From CBDCKR01 sp964572045 (GTDB lineage Bacteria; Gemmatimonadota; Gemmatimonadetes; Longimicrobiales; Gaopeijiaceae), in the NCBI GenBank assembly GCA_964572045.1, contig CAZNEI010000003.1, positions 52,933 through 116,932 on the forward strand: 64,000 bases of DNA. The letters are read 5' to 3'. Position 1 is the first letter of the stretch, and each line of letters starts with the position of its first letter. This document shows positions 17,435 through 25,311 of this stretch, piece by piece. The notes under the pieces were generated by a model, which was not told the DNA's origin, ran no database searches, and saw only the letters and a program-made list of their open reading frames with translations. Made by a program: the position numbers and the translations under genes.

Positions 17435-18556
17435 CTAGCCCGGGAAGAGAGAGCGATCGATCGCCGGGACCAGCCGGAGCGCGTTCGCGTAGTAGATCTT
17501 TCGGAGGACCTCATCCGACAGGCCCAGGCCGTACATCTGCCAGAACGCGTGGTACCGACGGTAGTAGTCGAAGTAGTCGTCCTCCGTCTCGAGCACGCGG
17601 AAGTAGGTGTAGAACTCCTCCTTGTCGTAGGAGTCCTTCCCCATCAGCACACGGTCCTGGTATTGCTCGAGCCATCGGGCCGCGAAGCGCGGCTGCCGCC
17701 CAAACTCGTAGATCACGGCTCCGAGGCCGACGTACATGTTCGGAAGCTCGTCGAGAAGCCTCCCGAGGCGTGCGAGGTCGTGACCGAGCCAACCCAGGTG
17801 CGCCGAGATGAAGGCCGTGTTGGGATGCCGCCGGAAGACGTTGTGCTGCTCCCCGATGATCTGCTCGAAGGGGGCGCTCCTGCCCGGGGGCTGCAGCCGG
17901 CCCGGGCGGAGCTTGAGCTCCAGCCAGCGCTCGTTGAACCGATCGTGGGGCTGCCAGAACTCGGCCGGATCGGCGCTGTGGATCAGCACCGGAACACCCA
18001 TCGCCCCGGCCTTGTCCCAGACGGGTGCAATGCGGGGGTCGTCGACAGGGATCCTGTCGCCGTCGGTGTCGAGGGCGGAGAGCCCGAGGTTCTTGAAGAT
18101 CTTGAGACCCGCGGCTCCGTTGCGAACGTCCTGCTCCAGTTGGGCGGCCGCTCGCTCACCCCATCCCGGCTCTCCCACCCCCCTGAAGTCGACGTTCGCG
18201 AAGAACACGAACCGGCTGGGGTGGTCCAGCGTCATGCGTTCGAGACCCGCGACGAGGGCCCTTCCGCTTCCCCCCGAGAGATTGACCATGACCGCCATGT
18301 TCAGCTCGTCCATCTCTCCGACGAGCCGGTCGACGTCGGCCGCCGACATGCGCGTGGCCCGCTGGTGGCCGTGAATGTCGACGAACGGAAAGCGAGCGCG
18401 CGTGAGGAGAGTTTGGGGCACGACGAGCGTGCTCCGGGGCTCGTACTCCGCGACGGTCGGGTCTTGAGCGCCCACGGGGCTCGGACCGGCGAGAGCCGGC
18501 ATGGAGGACAGGGCGACAAGGACGAGCCCCGCCGGAAGATGAGTCTTCAAACGCAT
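17435..18556 (-). CDS. Secreted metal-dependent amidohydrolase (amidohydrolase-2 type)
   Basis: This is a 373-residue protein with an N-terminal signal peptide ending near PALAGPSPVGAQ. The TIM-barrel metal site is visible: HxH in VDIHGHQRA, His in VPVLIHSADP, His in AFISAHLGWLG and Asp in RVLMGKDSYD. This set matches the amidohydrolase-2 (ACMSD-like) group, which hydrolyses or decarboxylates small organic acids. Substrate cannot be inferred. An insertion around residues 200-240 (WQPHDRFNERW) is typical of secreted members seen in environmental genomes. It is the first gene of a two-gene unit with the DUF2007 gene. Confidence 0.85.
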   Translation of the reverse strand: MRLKTHLPAGLVLVALSSMPALAGPSPVGAQDPTVAEYEPRSTLVVPQTLLTRARFPFVDIHGHQRATRMSAADVDRLVGEMDELNMAVMVNLSGGSGRALVAGLERMTLDHPSRFVFFANVDFRGVGEPGWGERAAAQLEQDVRNGAAGLKIFKNLGLSALDTDGDRIPVDDPRIAPVWDKAGAMGVPVLIHSADPAEFWQPHDRFNERWLELKLRPGRLQPPGRSAPFEQIIGEQHNVFRRHPNTAFISAHLGWLGHDLARLGRLLDELPNMYVGLGAVIYEFGRQPRFAARWLEQYQDRVLMGKDSYDKEEFYTYFRVLETEDDYFDYYRRYHAFWQMYGLGLSDEVLRKIYYANALRLVPAIDRSLFPG

Positions 18557-18716
18557 GGGTCACGCTCCGCACACTACGCTCGGCACCTGCCGACGGCTCC
18601 GCTCTTCGTCACGGGCCTCGATCGTGCCATGAATCGTTCAACCCCCAACTACCCCGTCGGTGTCTCTGAGAGCCTTGTGGGGCCGGCCGCAGACCCTATG
18701 CCCCGGCGCCGGCGGC

Positions 18717-19493
18717 TCAGGCGCCGGCGTGCGAGAGGGCCCGCGCCCGCTGCCACACCCCGTCGAACATCCGCTCCGTGAGCGTGCCGGTGAAGGTGTT
18801 CTGCTGGCTGGGGTGGTAGGATGCCAGCAGAGTCGTGTCGCCGACCGGTATCTCCACGCCGTGGCCGAACTTGGGGCGGGGACGCGGGAGGGCGAGCCCG
18901 CGCGATCCGAGAATCCGCAGGACCTGATCGTAGGCGAACTTACCGAGGGTCACGATCACTCTCACTCGGGTGAGCACGTCGAGCTCCCGCTCCAGGAACG
19001 GACGGCAGAGATCACGCTCCCGGGGCGTCGGACGGTTTGCGGGGGGAGCACAGCGCACGGCGGCCGTGACGTACGCCCCCCTCAGCGTGAGTCCGTCGTC
19101 GGCTCGATGGCTCTCGGACTGGTTGGCGAGACCGGCGCGGTGCAGGGCGCGATAGAGCCAGTCGCCCGAGCGATCCCCCGTGAACATGCGGCCCGTGCGG
19201 TTGGCTCCGTGCGCGGCGGGCGCGAGGCCCACGACCAGAACCCGGGCGTCGGGATCGCCGAACGACGGAACGGGGCGGCCCCAATACTCCTGGTCCGCGA
19301 AGGCTGCCCGCTTCTCTCGCGCCACCCTCTGGCGCCACTCCACGAGCCGCGGGCAGCGGGTGCACGCGACCACCTCCTGGTTCAGCGCAGCGAGGCAGCC
19401 GGCGGCCTGGAGTCCGCCGCCGGGCGGGCGGGGCGCGGGGTGCGAATCTCCGTCGCCGGGGAGCCGACGCGGCGTGGAGGCGTCGCCCCGCAT
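18717..19493 (-). CDS. Family-5 uracil-DNA glycosylase (UDGb), iron-sulfur type
   Basis: The ATG at 19493 gives 258 residues. Motif A reads GLAPAAHGANRTGRMFTGDRSG and the late motif is LASYHPSQQNTF, both characteristic of UDGb enzymes that lack the usual catalytic Asp/Asn and remove uracil, hypoxanthine and other deaminated bases. Four cysteines that could hold a [4Fe-4S] cluster are seen in CTRCPRL and in CAPPANRPTPRERDLC. The start codon overlaps the terminal stop of the AhpD-like gene (TGATG), so the two are translationally coupled. Confidence 0.9.
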   Translation of the reverse strand: MRGDASTPRRLPGDGDSHPAPRPPGGGLQAAGCLAALNQEVVACTRCPRLVEWRQRVAREKRAAFADQEYWGRPVPSFGDPDARVLVVGLAPAAHGANRTGRMFTGDRSGDWLYRALHRAGLANQSESHRADDGLTLRGAYVTAAVRCAPPANRPTPRERDLCRPFLERELDVLTRVRVIVTLGKFAYDQVLRILGSRGLALPRPRPKFGHGVEIPVGDTTLLASYHPSQQNTFTGTLTERMFDGVWQRARALSHAGA

Positions 19494-20077
19494 CAGACCC
19501 CGCTTCCCCACGGTCGCACGAAATCCTCGGGGTCGATCCCCAATCCATCGGCGATCCGCGTGATGTAGTTGAAGTACGCCACCACCTGCGTGGCGTCGTG
19601 GATGGCCACGTCGTCGAAGCCGAGAGCCCGAAGCCCGTCCAGGTCTCCGGGCGCAACGCTTCCCTGCTCCCGCGTCAGCCGAACGGCATGGGCGCACAGG
19701 GCCCGATCGGCCTCGGAGAGCGGGGCGCGCCTCCAGTCGGCGGCGACGGCTTCGGTGAAGGCGTCGGCCTCCTCCCCGGTATCGAAGTTGTCCCGGACCT
19801 CTTCCCGGAGGTCGTGCGCGTGCGCGTGCGTTCAGTAGCGACACCCCAGCTCGGCCGAGACCACGGTAGCGAGCATCTCACGCTGGGCGCGGGACAGGGG
19901 CGAGGGGCCCTTCATGATCGACTCGTAGAGCTTCATGCTGGCGTCCAGGATCCGCGGGTTGGGGCTCATGATGCGGAGGATGTTCCATACGCGACCCGCC
20001 CTCGCGATCGCGGCCTCGTACTGCTTCTTCAGGAGTCCCGTGGCCTCCCGCACCGACGTCAGTTGGATCCATGCCAT
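19493..20077 (-). CDS. Selenocysteine-containing AhpD/CMD-family protein (CxxU), read through an in-frame UGA
   Basis: From the ATG at 20077 the frame runs 81 codons to a UGA at 19834-19832, then 112 more sense codons to a second UGA overlapping the next start. Read as one protein (194 residues) it is an alkylhydroperoxidase AhpD-like / carboxymuconolactone decarboxylase-fold protein. The active-site block is ELGC79-R-Y-U82-T-H-A-H86-DL, so UGA occupies the second position of CxxCxxxH, with the proton-relay glutamate E67 twelve residues before C79 as in AhpD. The segment after UGA (AFTEAVAADWRRAPLSEADR, HDATQVVAYFNYITRIADGL) is normal family sequence, not noise. A SECIS-like hairpin follows the codon. 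Expected role: peroxide or thiol redox chemistry using Sec. It lies between a HAD hydrolase and a UDG. The alternative is a Cys-to-stop mutation or sequencing error. Confidence 0.85.
19796..19813 (-). promoter_or_regulatory. Candidate bacterial SECIS hairpin
   Basis: On the coding (minus) strand, 18 nt after the UGA, GACCTC pairs perfectly with GAGGTC around the six-base loop CGGGAA. A short stem, an apical loop with G in its first two positions, and a UGA-to-loop distance within about 16-37 nt are the published hallmarks of bacterial SECIS elements bound by SelB. The hairpin lies inside codons for HDLREEV, which are family-like, so structure and coding overlap. Confidence 0.7.
19832..19834 (-). 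other. In-frame UGA, predicted selenocysteine codon
   Basis: The triplet is TGA on the minus strand, preceded by codons for GCRY and followed by THAHAHDL. It replaces the Cys codon expected at the second position of CxxC. It is the only stop within the 194-codon frame. The true terminal stop is also UGA but overlaps the next start. Confidence 0.8.
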
Positions 20078-20158
20078 AGAGCCCTCACTCGCTCGGGGGC
20101 GAAGCCGGCGAAGGGCTCGAGCGCCTTCGCCTGCCAGCGGGCGGCGGCCTCGCGCCGA

Positions 20159-20854
20159 CTACGCCAAACCCATGAGCGTGACCAGGGTCTGGAGGTCGGG
20201 CACTTCGAGGTCGGGCCTCGCGGTGGCCAGCGCCGTCGCACCCGCCCCCTCGCGGCCCGTCCGCCGATTCACCCACACGCATGCGAGGCCGAGCGCTCGG
20301 GCAGGAGCGATGTCGTGATGGAGGCTTTGCGCCACGTGCAAGACGGCGGAGGGGTCGAGGCCGAGCCGCTCGAAGGCGATCGAGAAGTTCTGGAGCGATG
20401 GCTTGTACGCGCCGACCTGCTGCGCCGTCACGACCTCGTCGAACTCCACACCGAGCTTCGGGGCGCTCTTTGCGAAGAGGTCGTCGTCGATGTTGGAGAT
20501 GATCGCCAGCCGGTACCGGCCCCCCAACGCCTCCAGCGCGTCGACCGTGTCCCCGAACGGCGCCCAATCGCCGAGGGAGTCCGCCAGGGACGAGCGCTCC
20601 GCTTGGGAGGGCTCGAAGCCGAGAGCTTCCCCGAAGCCGCTCACCACGTCGGAGAGAACCTCCCGGTATCGACGGTAGGTCCCGGACTCCGCCGCCGACT
20701 CGGCCCTGCCGAACAGCTCGAGCAGATCCTCGTCCCCGAGCTCAACCCCGTGGGCCTCGAGGATCGGTCCCATAGCCCCCAGAATGCCCGACTCCCAGTC
20801 GATCAGGGTCCCGTAGCAGTCGAAGGTGAGGCAGCTGAACGCTTCAAAGTCCAT
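20159..20854 (-). CDS. HAD-superfamily hydrolase, haloacid dehalogenase type II-like
   Basis: This is a 231-residue protein opening CLTFDCYGTLIDWESGI, with the HAD nucleophile motif DxYGT. It continues with AIISNIDDDLF (motif II Ser/Asn) and AYKPSLQNF (motif III Lys). The final block reads LHVAQSLHHDIAPARALGL, where many type II dehalogenases have HVAQSLFHD. The DCYGTLIDWE form matches 2-haloacid dehalogenases, but many such proteins are phosphatases with other substrates. The AhpD-like selenoprotein gene starts 81 nt downstream on the same strand. Confidence 0.88.
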   Translation of the reverse strand: MDFEAFSCLTFDCYGTLIDWESGILGAMGPILEAHGVELGDEDLLELFGRAESAAESGTYRRYREVLSDVVSGFGEALGFEPSQAERSSLADSLGDWAPFGDTVDALEALGGRYRLAIISNIDDDLFAKSAPKLGVEFDEVVTAQQVGAYKPSLQNFSIAFERLGLDPSAVLHVAQSLHHDIAPARALGLACVWVNRRTGREGAGATALATARPDLEVPDLQTLVTLMGLA

Positions 20855-21057
20855 GGGGGCAACATACGAACCGCGCCGGCGGGCCGCCAAAGGAGGGCCA
20901 TCGGCACCGGAACGTCGGCGACTCCCAGCTTCTCTCGAGACCCTCCCTCCCCCGCTCCTCCGCCCTAGGCCGCCGGGAGGGAACGATCTCCGCTCCGACG
21001 TGCCCGAGCGATGCCGAAGATTATCGAGAAGGGTGGGGGCGCCCCGGCCCGCGAGGA

Positions 21058-21306
21058 TCACCGGCCCCTTCGTCGCCTCACGACGGCTCCCGCCATCGGG
21101 CCGACGAGCCCGCCCACGGTCGCGCCGATGACCGTGAACAGGGCGATCGGATTCAGCTGCGCGAGCAGGGGTTCTCCGCTGGCCAGCGACCTGTAGATGC
21201 TCACGGCGGCGAAGAGACCTCCACCCCATGCCATCCCTGCCAGCGTCCAGCGCACGGTCGTGCGCAACGGCGGCCCGCTTCCGGGGTCCGGGGATTCTCG
21301 GGTCAC
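21058..21306 (-). CDS. Small two-segment membrane protein, unknown function
   Basis: This is an 82-residue frame from a GTG. Two hydrophobic segments (about residues 20-38, LAGMAWGGGLFAAVSIYRSL, and 52-74, PIALFTVIGATVGGLVGPMAGAVV) are followed by an Arg-rich tail. The pattern supports a real inner-membrane protein with both ends in the cytoplasm. I recognise no family. It lies alone between the HAD gene and the TorD-like gene. GC-rich DNA gives many false frames, so confidence is moderate. Confidence 0.5.
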   Translation of the reverse strand: MTRESPDPGSGPPLRTTVRWTLAGMAWGGGLFAAVSIYRSLASGEPLLAQLNPIALFTVIGATVGGLVGPMAGAVVRRRRGR

Positions 21307-21466
21307 TCGGCCGCCTTGTGCGCCGGCGGCCGCCCGGGGACGGACGACGGCGAGGCGACGAGCGGCGCGGGCCCGCCGGCCGGGCGGAGACGAGCGCGCG
21401 GGGGAGTGGAACGGGGTGCCGCGCCCCCTCCCGCTCCGGCTGCCTCCGCGGGCCCTCGTGAGCCGC

Positions 21467-22336
21467 TCACGTCGCGACGCCCGCCCTCGCCCCTTCGGTG
21501 AGCGACGCCAGCAGGCGCGCGGCCGAGCGCGCGCGGCCGACCCAGTGGCTTCGGATCATCCCCAGGCCCTCGAGCCGGACAGAGTGCTCGGCCGCACTCC
21601 TTCGGGCCTCGGCTCCGAGCCAATCCAGGCATCCCCCGGGGTCTTCCGACAACAGGCCCTTCATCGCGAACGTCCTCTCGCCGGCTCGGAGGCCCGTGCC
21701 CAGATCGGCCGCGGCACGGGACAAGTCGCGTCGAACCAGGATCAATCCGCTCCGAACGGGTGCGAAGAGCGCCGCAAGGAACGCCCCCGCTCCGTGCTCC
21801 CTTGGATCGGGCAGGCTCGCGGCCCCGGCGAGATGTCTGGGGGCGGCTTCGAGGGTGCCCACATCGAGGACCTCGGAGCGCACCGCCTCTTGGAGGAGGG
21901 CAGCCCATCGGCTGTAGAAGGGGCCGCCTAGCTCTTCGACGCGCGCCAAGAACGGAGGGAGCCACGGAAGCAGGTGTTCCCAAAGAAGCGCGGCCCGCGA
22001 GCGCCGGAGCAGCAGTGCGGAATGGGGATCCTCTTCCCGCCTCTCGGACTCCGCCAAGGCCGCCGCAAGCCCGAGCAGGCTGCTGAGGTGGTCCGGCTCG
22101 TCGGGGGGATCGTGGCCCAGGGCCTCCCAGAAGCCCGCCACCCGGTCTCGCGCCTCTCCCCCAAGCATGCCCTCGTTCCCTACGTATATCGAAGCGTAGG
22201 GTGGGAGTTGCATGAGAAAGAGATCGGCGTACGCCGCGCCCTCCGGGGGCCCGGGGAGTCCGAGCAGATCCGACAGCCTCCGGTGCTTCGGGGACGGCGC
22301 CTCCGCGAGGACGCCTAACGCCCTGAGCAACTCCAC
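21467..22336 (-). CDS. TorD-family molybdoenzyme chaperone
   Basis: The GTG at 22336 is preceded by GAGGAG and gives 289 residues. The segment YADLFLMQLPPYASIYVGNEGMLGG followed by EARDRVAGFWEALG and DHLSSLLGLAAALAE is the all-helical TorD/DmsD-type pattern. Such proteins bind apo-molybdoenzymes and help insert molybdopterin cofactor, often with proofreading of export. It lies 28 nt after the molybdopterin oxidoreductase on the same strand, so that enzyme is its likely client. It is longer than classic TorD because of a C-terminal helical extension. Confidence 0.82.
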   Translation of the reverse strand: MELLRALGVLAEAPSPKHRRLSDLLGLPGPPEGAAYADLFLMQLPPYASIYVGNEGMLGGEARDRVAGFWEALGHDPPDEPDHLSSLLGLAAALAESERREEDPHSALLLRRSRAALLWEHLLPWLPPFLARVEELGGPFYSRWAALLQEAVRSEVLDVGTLEAAPRHLAGAASLPDPREHGAGAFLAALFAPVRSGLILVRRDLSRAAADLGTGLRAGERTFAMKGLLSEDPGGCLDWLGAEARRSAAEHSVRLEGLGMIRSHWVGRARSAARLLASLTEGARAGVAT

Positions 22337-22364
22337 ATACGCTCCTCGGCACGGGTGGCGTCGT

Positions 22365-25286
22365 TCACTTCGGCTCGAGCGGGTCGGGATCGCCCAGCCG
22401 GTACGCCTCCGGACGGGGACGCAGGGGCCGCGCGAACCATCGAGGTCTGCGAGTGCCGTCCGGGCTCACTTCGTCGGCAGGCCTCGTCAATGCGAGCCAC
22501 TCTCGGACGATCTCCCGGGAGCGACTCGAATCGACGCGAATGTCGCCCGCCCGGTCCCCCGGGTCCGCCTCGCGGACGCGGACCGGCTGATGCCAGCAGT
22601 GCATCCCGGAGATCGGATCCGGATGCACGGGGAACGTCAGATTCTGGTTCACGCCCACGTCGGCCCACCAGATCCTGGACGTGTCGGGGTCCTTCGAAGC
22701 GTACGCTCCGCCGCCTCCGGTGCGCCGCATCGACCATTCCTGCCCGGAGCGGTCCAGCGACACGCTCGCCGCCACCTGCCTCTGCCCTTGGGCGTGCAGC
22801 CTCCAGCGTCCCATGTGATGGCTGCACGCCACGACCCCGGGGCGTATGGCCTCGGTGACCCACGCCTTGAGGACGAAGTGGCCCACGGCGGTCTCGACCC
22901 GCATCAGGTCCCCGCTGACCACGCCGCGCTCGGCCGCGTCGCGGGGATGGATCCAGAGCGGGTTCGTGTGAGCGATCTCGTCGAGCCACTTGGAGTTCCC
23001 GCTCCGGGTGTGGATCTGCACCGGCACCCGGAAGGTGGGGAGCAGCACCATCTGATCGCCGGCCAGCTTCTCGGGGTGAATGTGGCTCTTGATGTATCCG
23101 GGGATGGCCAGCTCGGGCCAGCCCCATTCGTCGAGCGTCGTCGAGAAGAACTCGAGCCGGCCCGACGGCGTGGGGAAGCCGCGCCTGACGGCGCCGTCGA
23201 CCAGGACACCCACGCAGCGGCGGCCCTCGGCGTCCTCCGGCTCCATCGGTGCCGACACCGTGTGGGGGCCGGACGGCTTGTCGGCCCGGGTGAAGACGCG
23301 CCCCCGCCCGTCGGTGCCGATGTCCTTCAGCTCGCTGGCCGGAACCTCTTCCGCGTACAGCGCGCCGACCTTGCGGCGGACCTCGAACGCCCCGTAGCGG
23401 CGCATGTACTGGAGCGGCGCGAGGCCCTCGGCCCGGGCGGCCTCGGGGAGACCTGGCACGGAGTGGTCGAACATCCAGCCGTAGTACTCGTCGACCGTGA
23501 GAGGCTCTCCCGGCCTCCTTCTCGACTCGAAGTACTGCCGCACGCCCAACTCGCCGTTCGGATCGATCCGCCAAGACAGCTCCATCCAGAACTCGTTCTC
23601 TTCCCAAACCTCGCCCGGGTTCACCGCTCGCGTATCGGACACCTCCTCGCCCAACCGCTCGCGCGCGGCCCTCAGCACGGGCTGCCGGAAACCGATCCAC
23701 TGGCCGTCGTACTGTTCGTACGAATGGACATCGTGACGCTCGCCGCCCAGCCCCATGGGAAGCACGTAGTCGGCGTACTGGGCGGTCTCGTTCCAGGTGG
23801 GCGTGAGGGCCACATGCAGCCCCACAAGCTCGTGGTCGGTCAGCGCGTCGATCCAGGAGAAGCCATCGGGGTTCGTCCAGACCGGGTTGTACACACGCGT
23901 GAAGTAGGTGTCGAGCCTGCCCCTCCCCTCGAGCAGGAGGTGGGGCAGGAGGATCGACATCTCGTGATAGGAGAGCGGGTACTCCCGGGGCCAAACGAGT
24001 TCGTTCCACTGCGGGGGGCCGGGCGGGCTGTGGATCGGCTTCGGCGAGAACTTGTTCCAGCTCGCCGGATGCGTCCCCCCTTCCGTAGCCACCGAGCCCG
24101 TCAGGGCGCACAGCAGGTACAGGGTACGGGCGACCTGCCAGCCGCCCAGGTTTCCCGAGGCGGCGCTCCGCCAGTTGTGGACGGCGAGGCGGCTCCCCGC
24201 TCCGGCCACCGTGTCCGCGACGGCGCGGAGCGCCTCGGGGTCGACTCCCGCCTCGGATGCGGCGTATTCGAAGGTGTAGCCCGCGTAGAGCTCCTTCAGC
24301 ACGCGCTCGAAGTTGCCGAAGGTCGGTTCGGCCGACCCGTGCCTGGCCATCATGTACTCGCGCCAGTTCCACCAGCGACGCACGAACTCGGCGTCGTAGA
24401 GGTCGTTCTGAATGAGGTGGTTGGCGATGGCGAGGTTGATGGCCGCCTCGGAGCCCGGATAGGGCGCCACGTAATGGTCGGCGTGCGTGGCGGTGTTGGA
24501 GAGCCGGGTATCGAAGACGATGATCTTCGCCCCCCGCTGCTGTCCCTCGATGATCCGCTGGGCGTGCGGGTTGAAGTAATGGCCCGACTCGAGGTGACTC
24601 GAGATGAGGAGGATCACGTCGGCGTTCTCGAAGTCCGGACTCGGGCGGTCGGAGCCCACCCACAGGTTGAAGCCGACCCGCGCGCCCGACGAACAGATGT
24701 TGGTGTGCGAGTTGTGCCCGTCGACGCCCCAGGCGGCCAGCACGCGCTCGGCGAACCCGTCCTCTCCGGGCCGGCCCACGTGGTACATGACCTCGTTGGC
24801 CCGCCCCTCCGCCAAAGCGGCGCGGATTCGGCCCGCGAGCGCGTCGAGCGCCTCGTCCCAGCTCACGCGCTCCCACTTCCCCGCCCCACGCTCCCCGGTC
24901 CGCTTGAGGGGATAGAGGATTCGGTCGGGGTCGGTGACCTGATTCAAGGTGGCCGGACCCTTGCCGCAGTTCCTGCCCCTGGAGCCCGGATGCTCGGGGT
25001 TGCCCTCGAACTTCCGGACCTCGAGGGTGTCGCGATCGACGTACGCCAAGAGGCCGCAGGCGGATTCACAGTTGAAGCAGGTGGTCGGCACGAGCGTGTA
25101 GCGACGCTCGACCCGCCCCGGCCACGCGGACGCGTCCAGCTCCACCCAGTCGTTCCAGCGCTCCTTGGGGGGGAACGCCGCGAGGTGGACTCTGCTGGGA
25201 CCCGGATAGAAGGTCTCTCCCCGGGCTTCCACCTCTGCCCGCGCGGCCGACACCCTCTCGCTGAGCTCGCTTACGTCTCTGTACAC
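22365..25286 (-). CDS. Molybdopterin-dependent oxidoreductase, catalytic subunit (CISM family)
   Basis: I place the start at GTG 25286 (973 residues), since the frame upstream overlaps the preceding gene. A [4Fe-4S] site is formed by C70, C73, C77 and C107 (CFNCESACG ... GRNCGKG). The linker GPATLNQVTDPDRILYPLKR and SWDEALDALAGRIR follow. C198 in HTNICSSGAR is the probable molybdenum ligand. The C-terminal molybdopterin-binding domain contains GDLMRVETAVGHFVLKAWV. No twin-arginine signal is present, so the enzyme probably faces the cytoplasm, like SoeA or PadB and unlike PsrA. The substrate is not decidable by eye; phenylacetyl-CoA oxidoreductase-like or sulfur-oxyanion enzymes are possible. 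It works with the FeS-NrfD protein upstream and the TorD-like chaperone downstream. Confidence 0.85.
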   Translation of the reverse strand: MYRDVSELSERVSAARAEVEARGETFYPGPSRVHLAAFPPKERWNDWVELDASAWPGRVERRYTLVPTTCFNCESACGLLAYVDRDTLEVRKFEGNPEHPGSRGRNCGKGPATLNQVTDPDRILYPLKRTGERGAGKWERVSWDEALDALAGRIRAALAEGRANEVMYHVGRPGEDGFAERVLAAWGVDGHNSHTNICSSGARVGFNLWVGSDRPSPDFENADVILLISSHLESGHYFNPHAQRIIEGQQRGAKIIVFDTRLSNTATHADHYVAPYPGSEAAINLAIANHLIQNDLYDAEFVRRWWNWREYMMARHGSAEPTFGNFERVLKELYAGYTFEYAASEAGVDPEALRAVADTVAGAGSRLAVHNWRSAASGNLGGWQVARTLYLLCALTGSVATEGGTHPASWNKFSPKPIHSPPGPPQWNELVWPREYPLSYHEMSILLPHLLLEGRGRLDTYFTRVYNPVWTNPDGFSWIDALTDHELVGLHVALTPTWNETAQYADYVLPMGLGGERHDVHSYEQYDGQWIGFRQPVLRAARERLGEEVSDTRAVNPGEVWEENEFWMELSWRIDPNGELGVRQYFESRRRPGEPLTVDEYYGWMFDHSVPGLPEAARAEGLAPLQYMRRYGAFEVRRKVGALYAEEVPASELKDIGTDGRGRVFTRADKPSGPHTVSAPMEPEDAEGRRCVGVLVDGAVRRGFPTPSGRLEFFSTTLDEWGWPELAIPGYIKSHIHPEKLAGDQMVLLPTFRVPVQIHTRSGNSKWLDEIAHTNPLWIHPRDAAERGVVSGDLMRVETAVGHFVLKAWVTEAIRPGVVACSHHMGRWRLHAQGQRQVAASVSLDRSGQEWSMRRTGGGGAYASKDPDTSRIWWADVGVNQNLTFPVHPDPISGMHCWHQPVRVREADPGDRAGDIRVDSSRSREIVREWLALTRPADEVSPDGTRRPRWFARPLRPRPEAYRLGDPDPLEPK

Positions 25287-25311
25287 AGATCGTGGCTCAC
25301 TACAAGTCGTT

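Noticed and set aside
19814..19831. Short GT/GC-type repeat next to the UGA
   Set aside because: It encodes THAHAH in frame, part of the catalytic motif, so it is coding rather than a separate repeat element.
19832..20077. Treating the AhpD-like gene as a complete 81-residue protein or a simple pseudogene
   Set aside because: The frame after UGA keeps the family's conserved C-terminal half with no other stop or shift, and UGA sits exactly at the catalytic Cys. Random decay would rarely hit only that codon.
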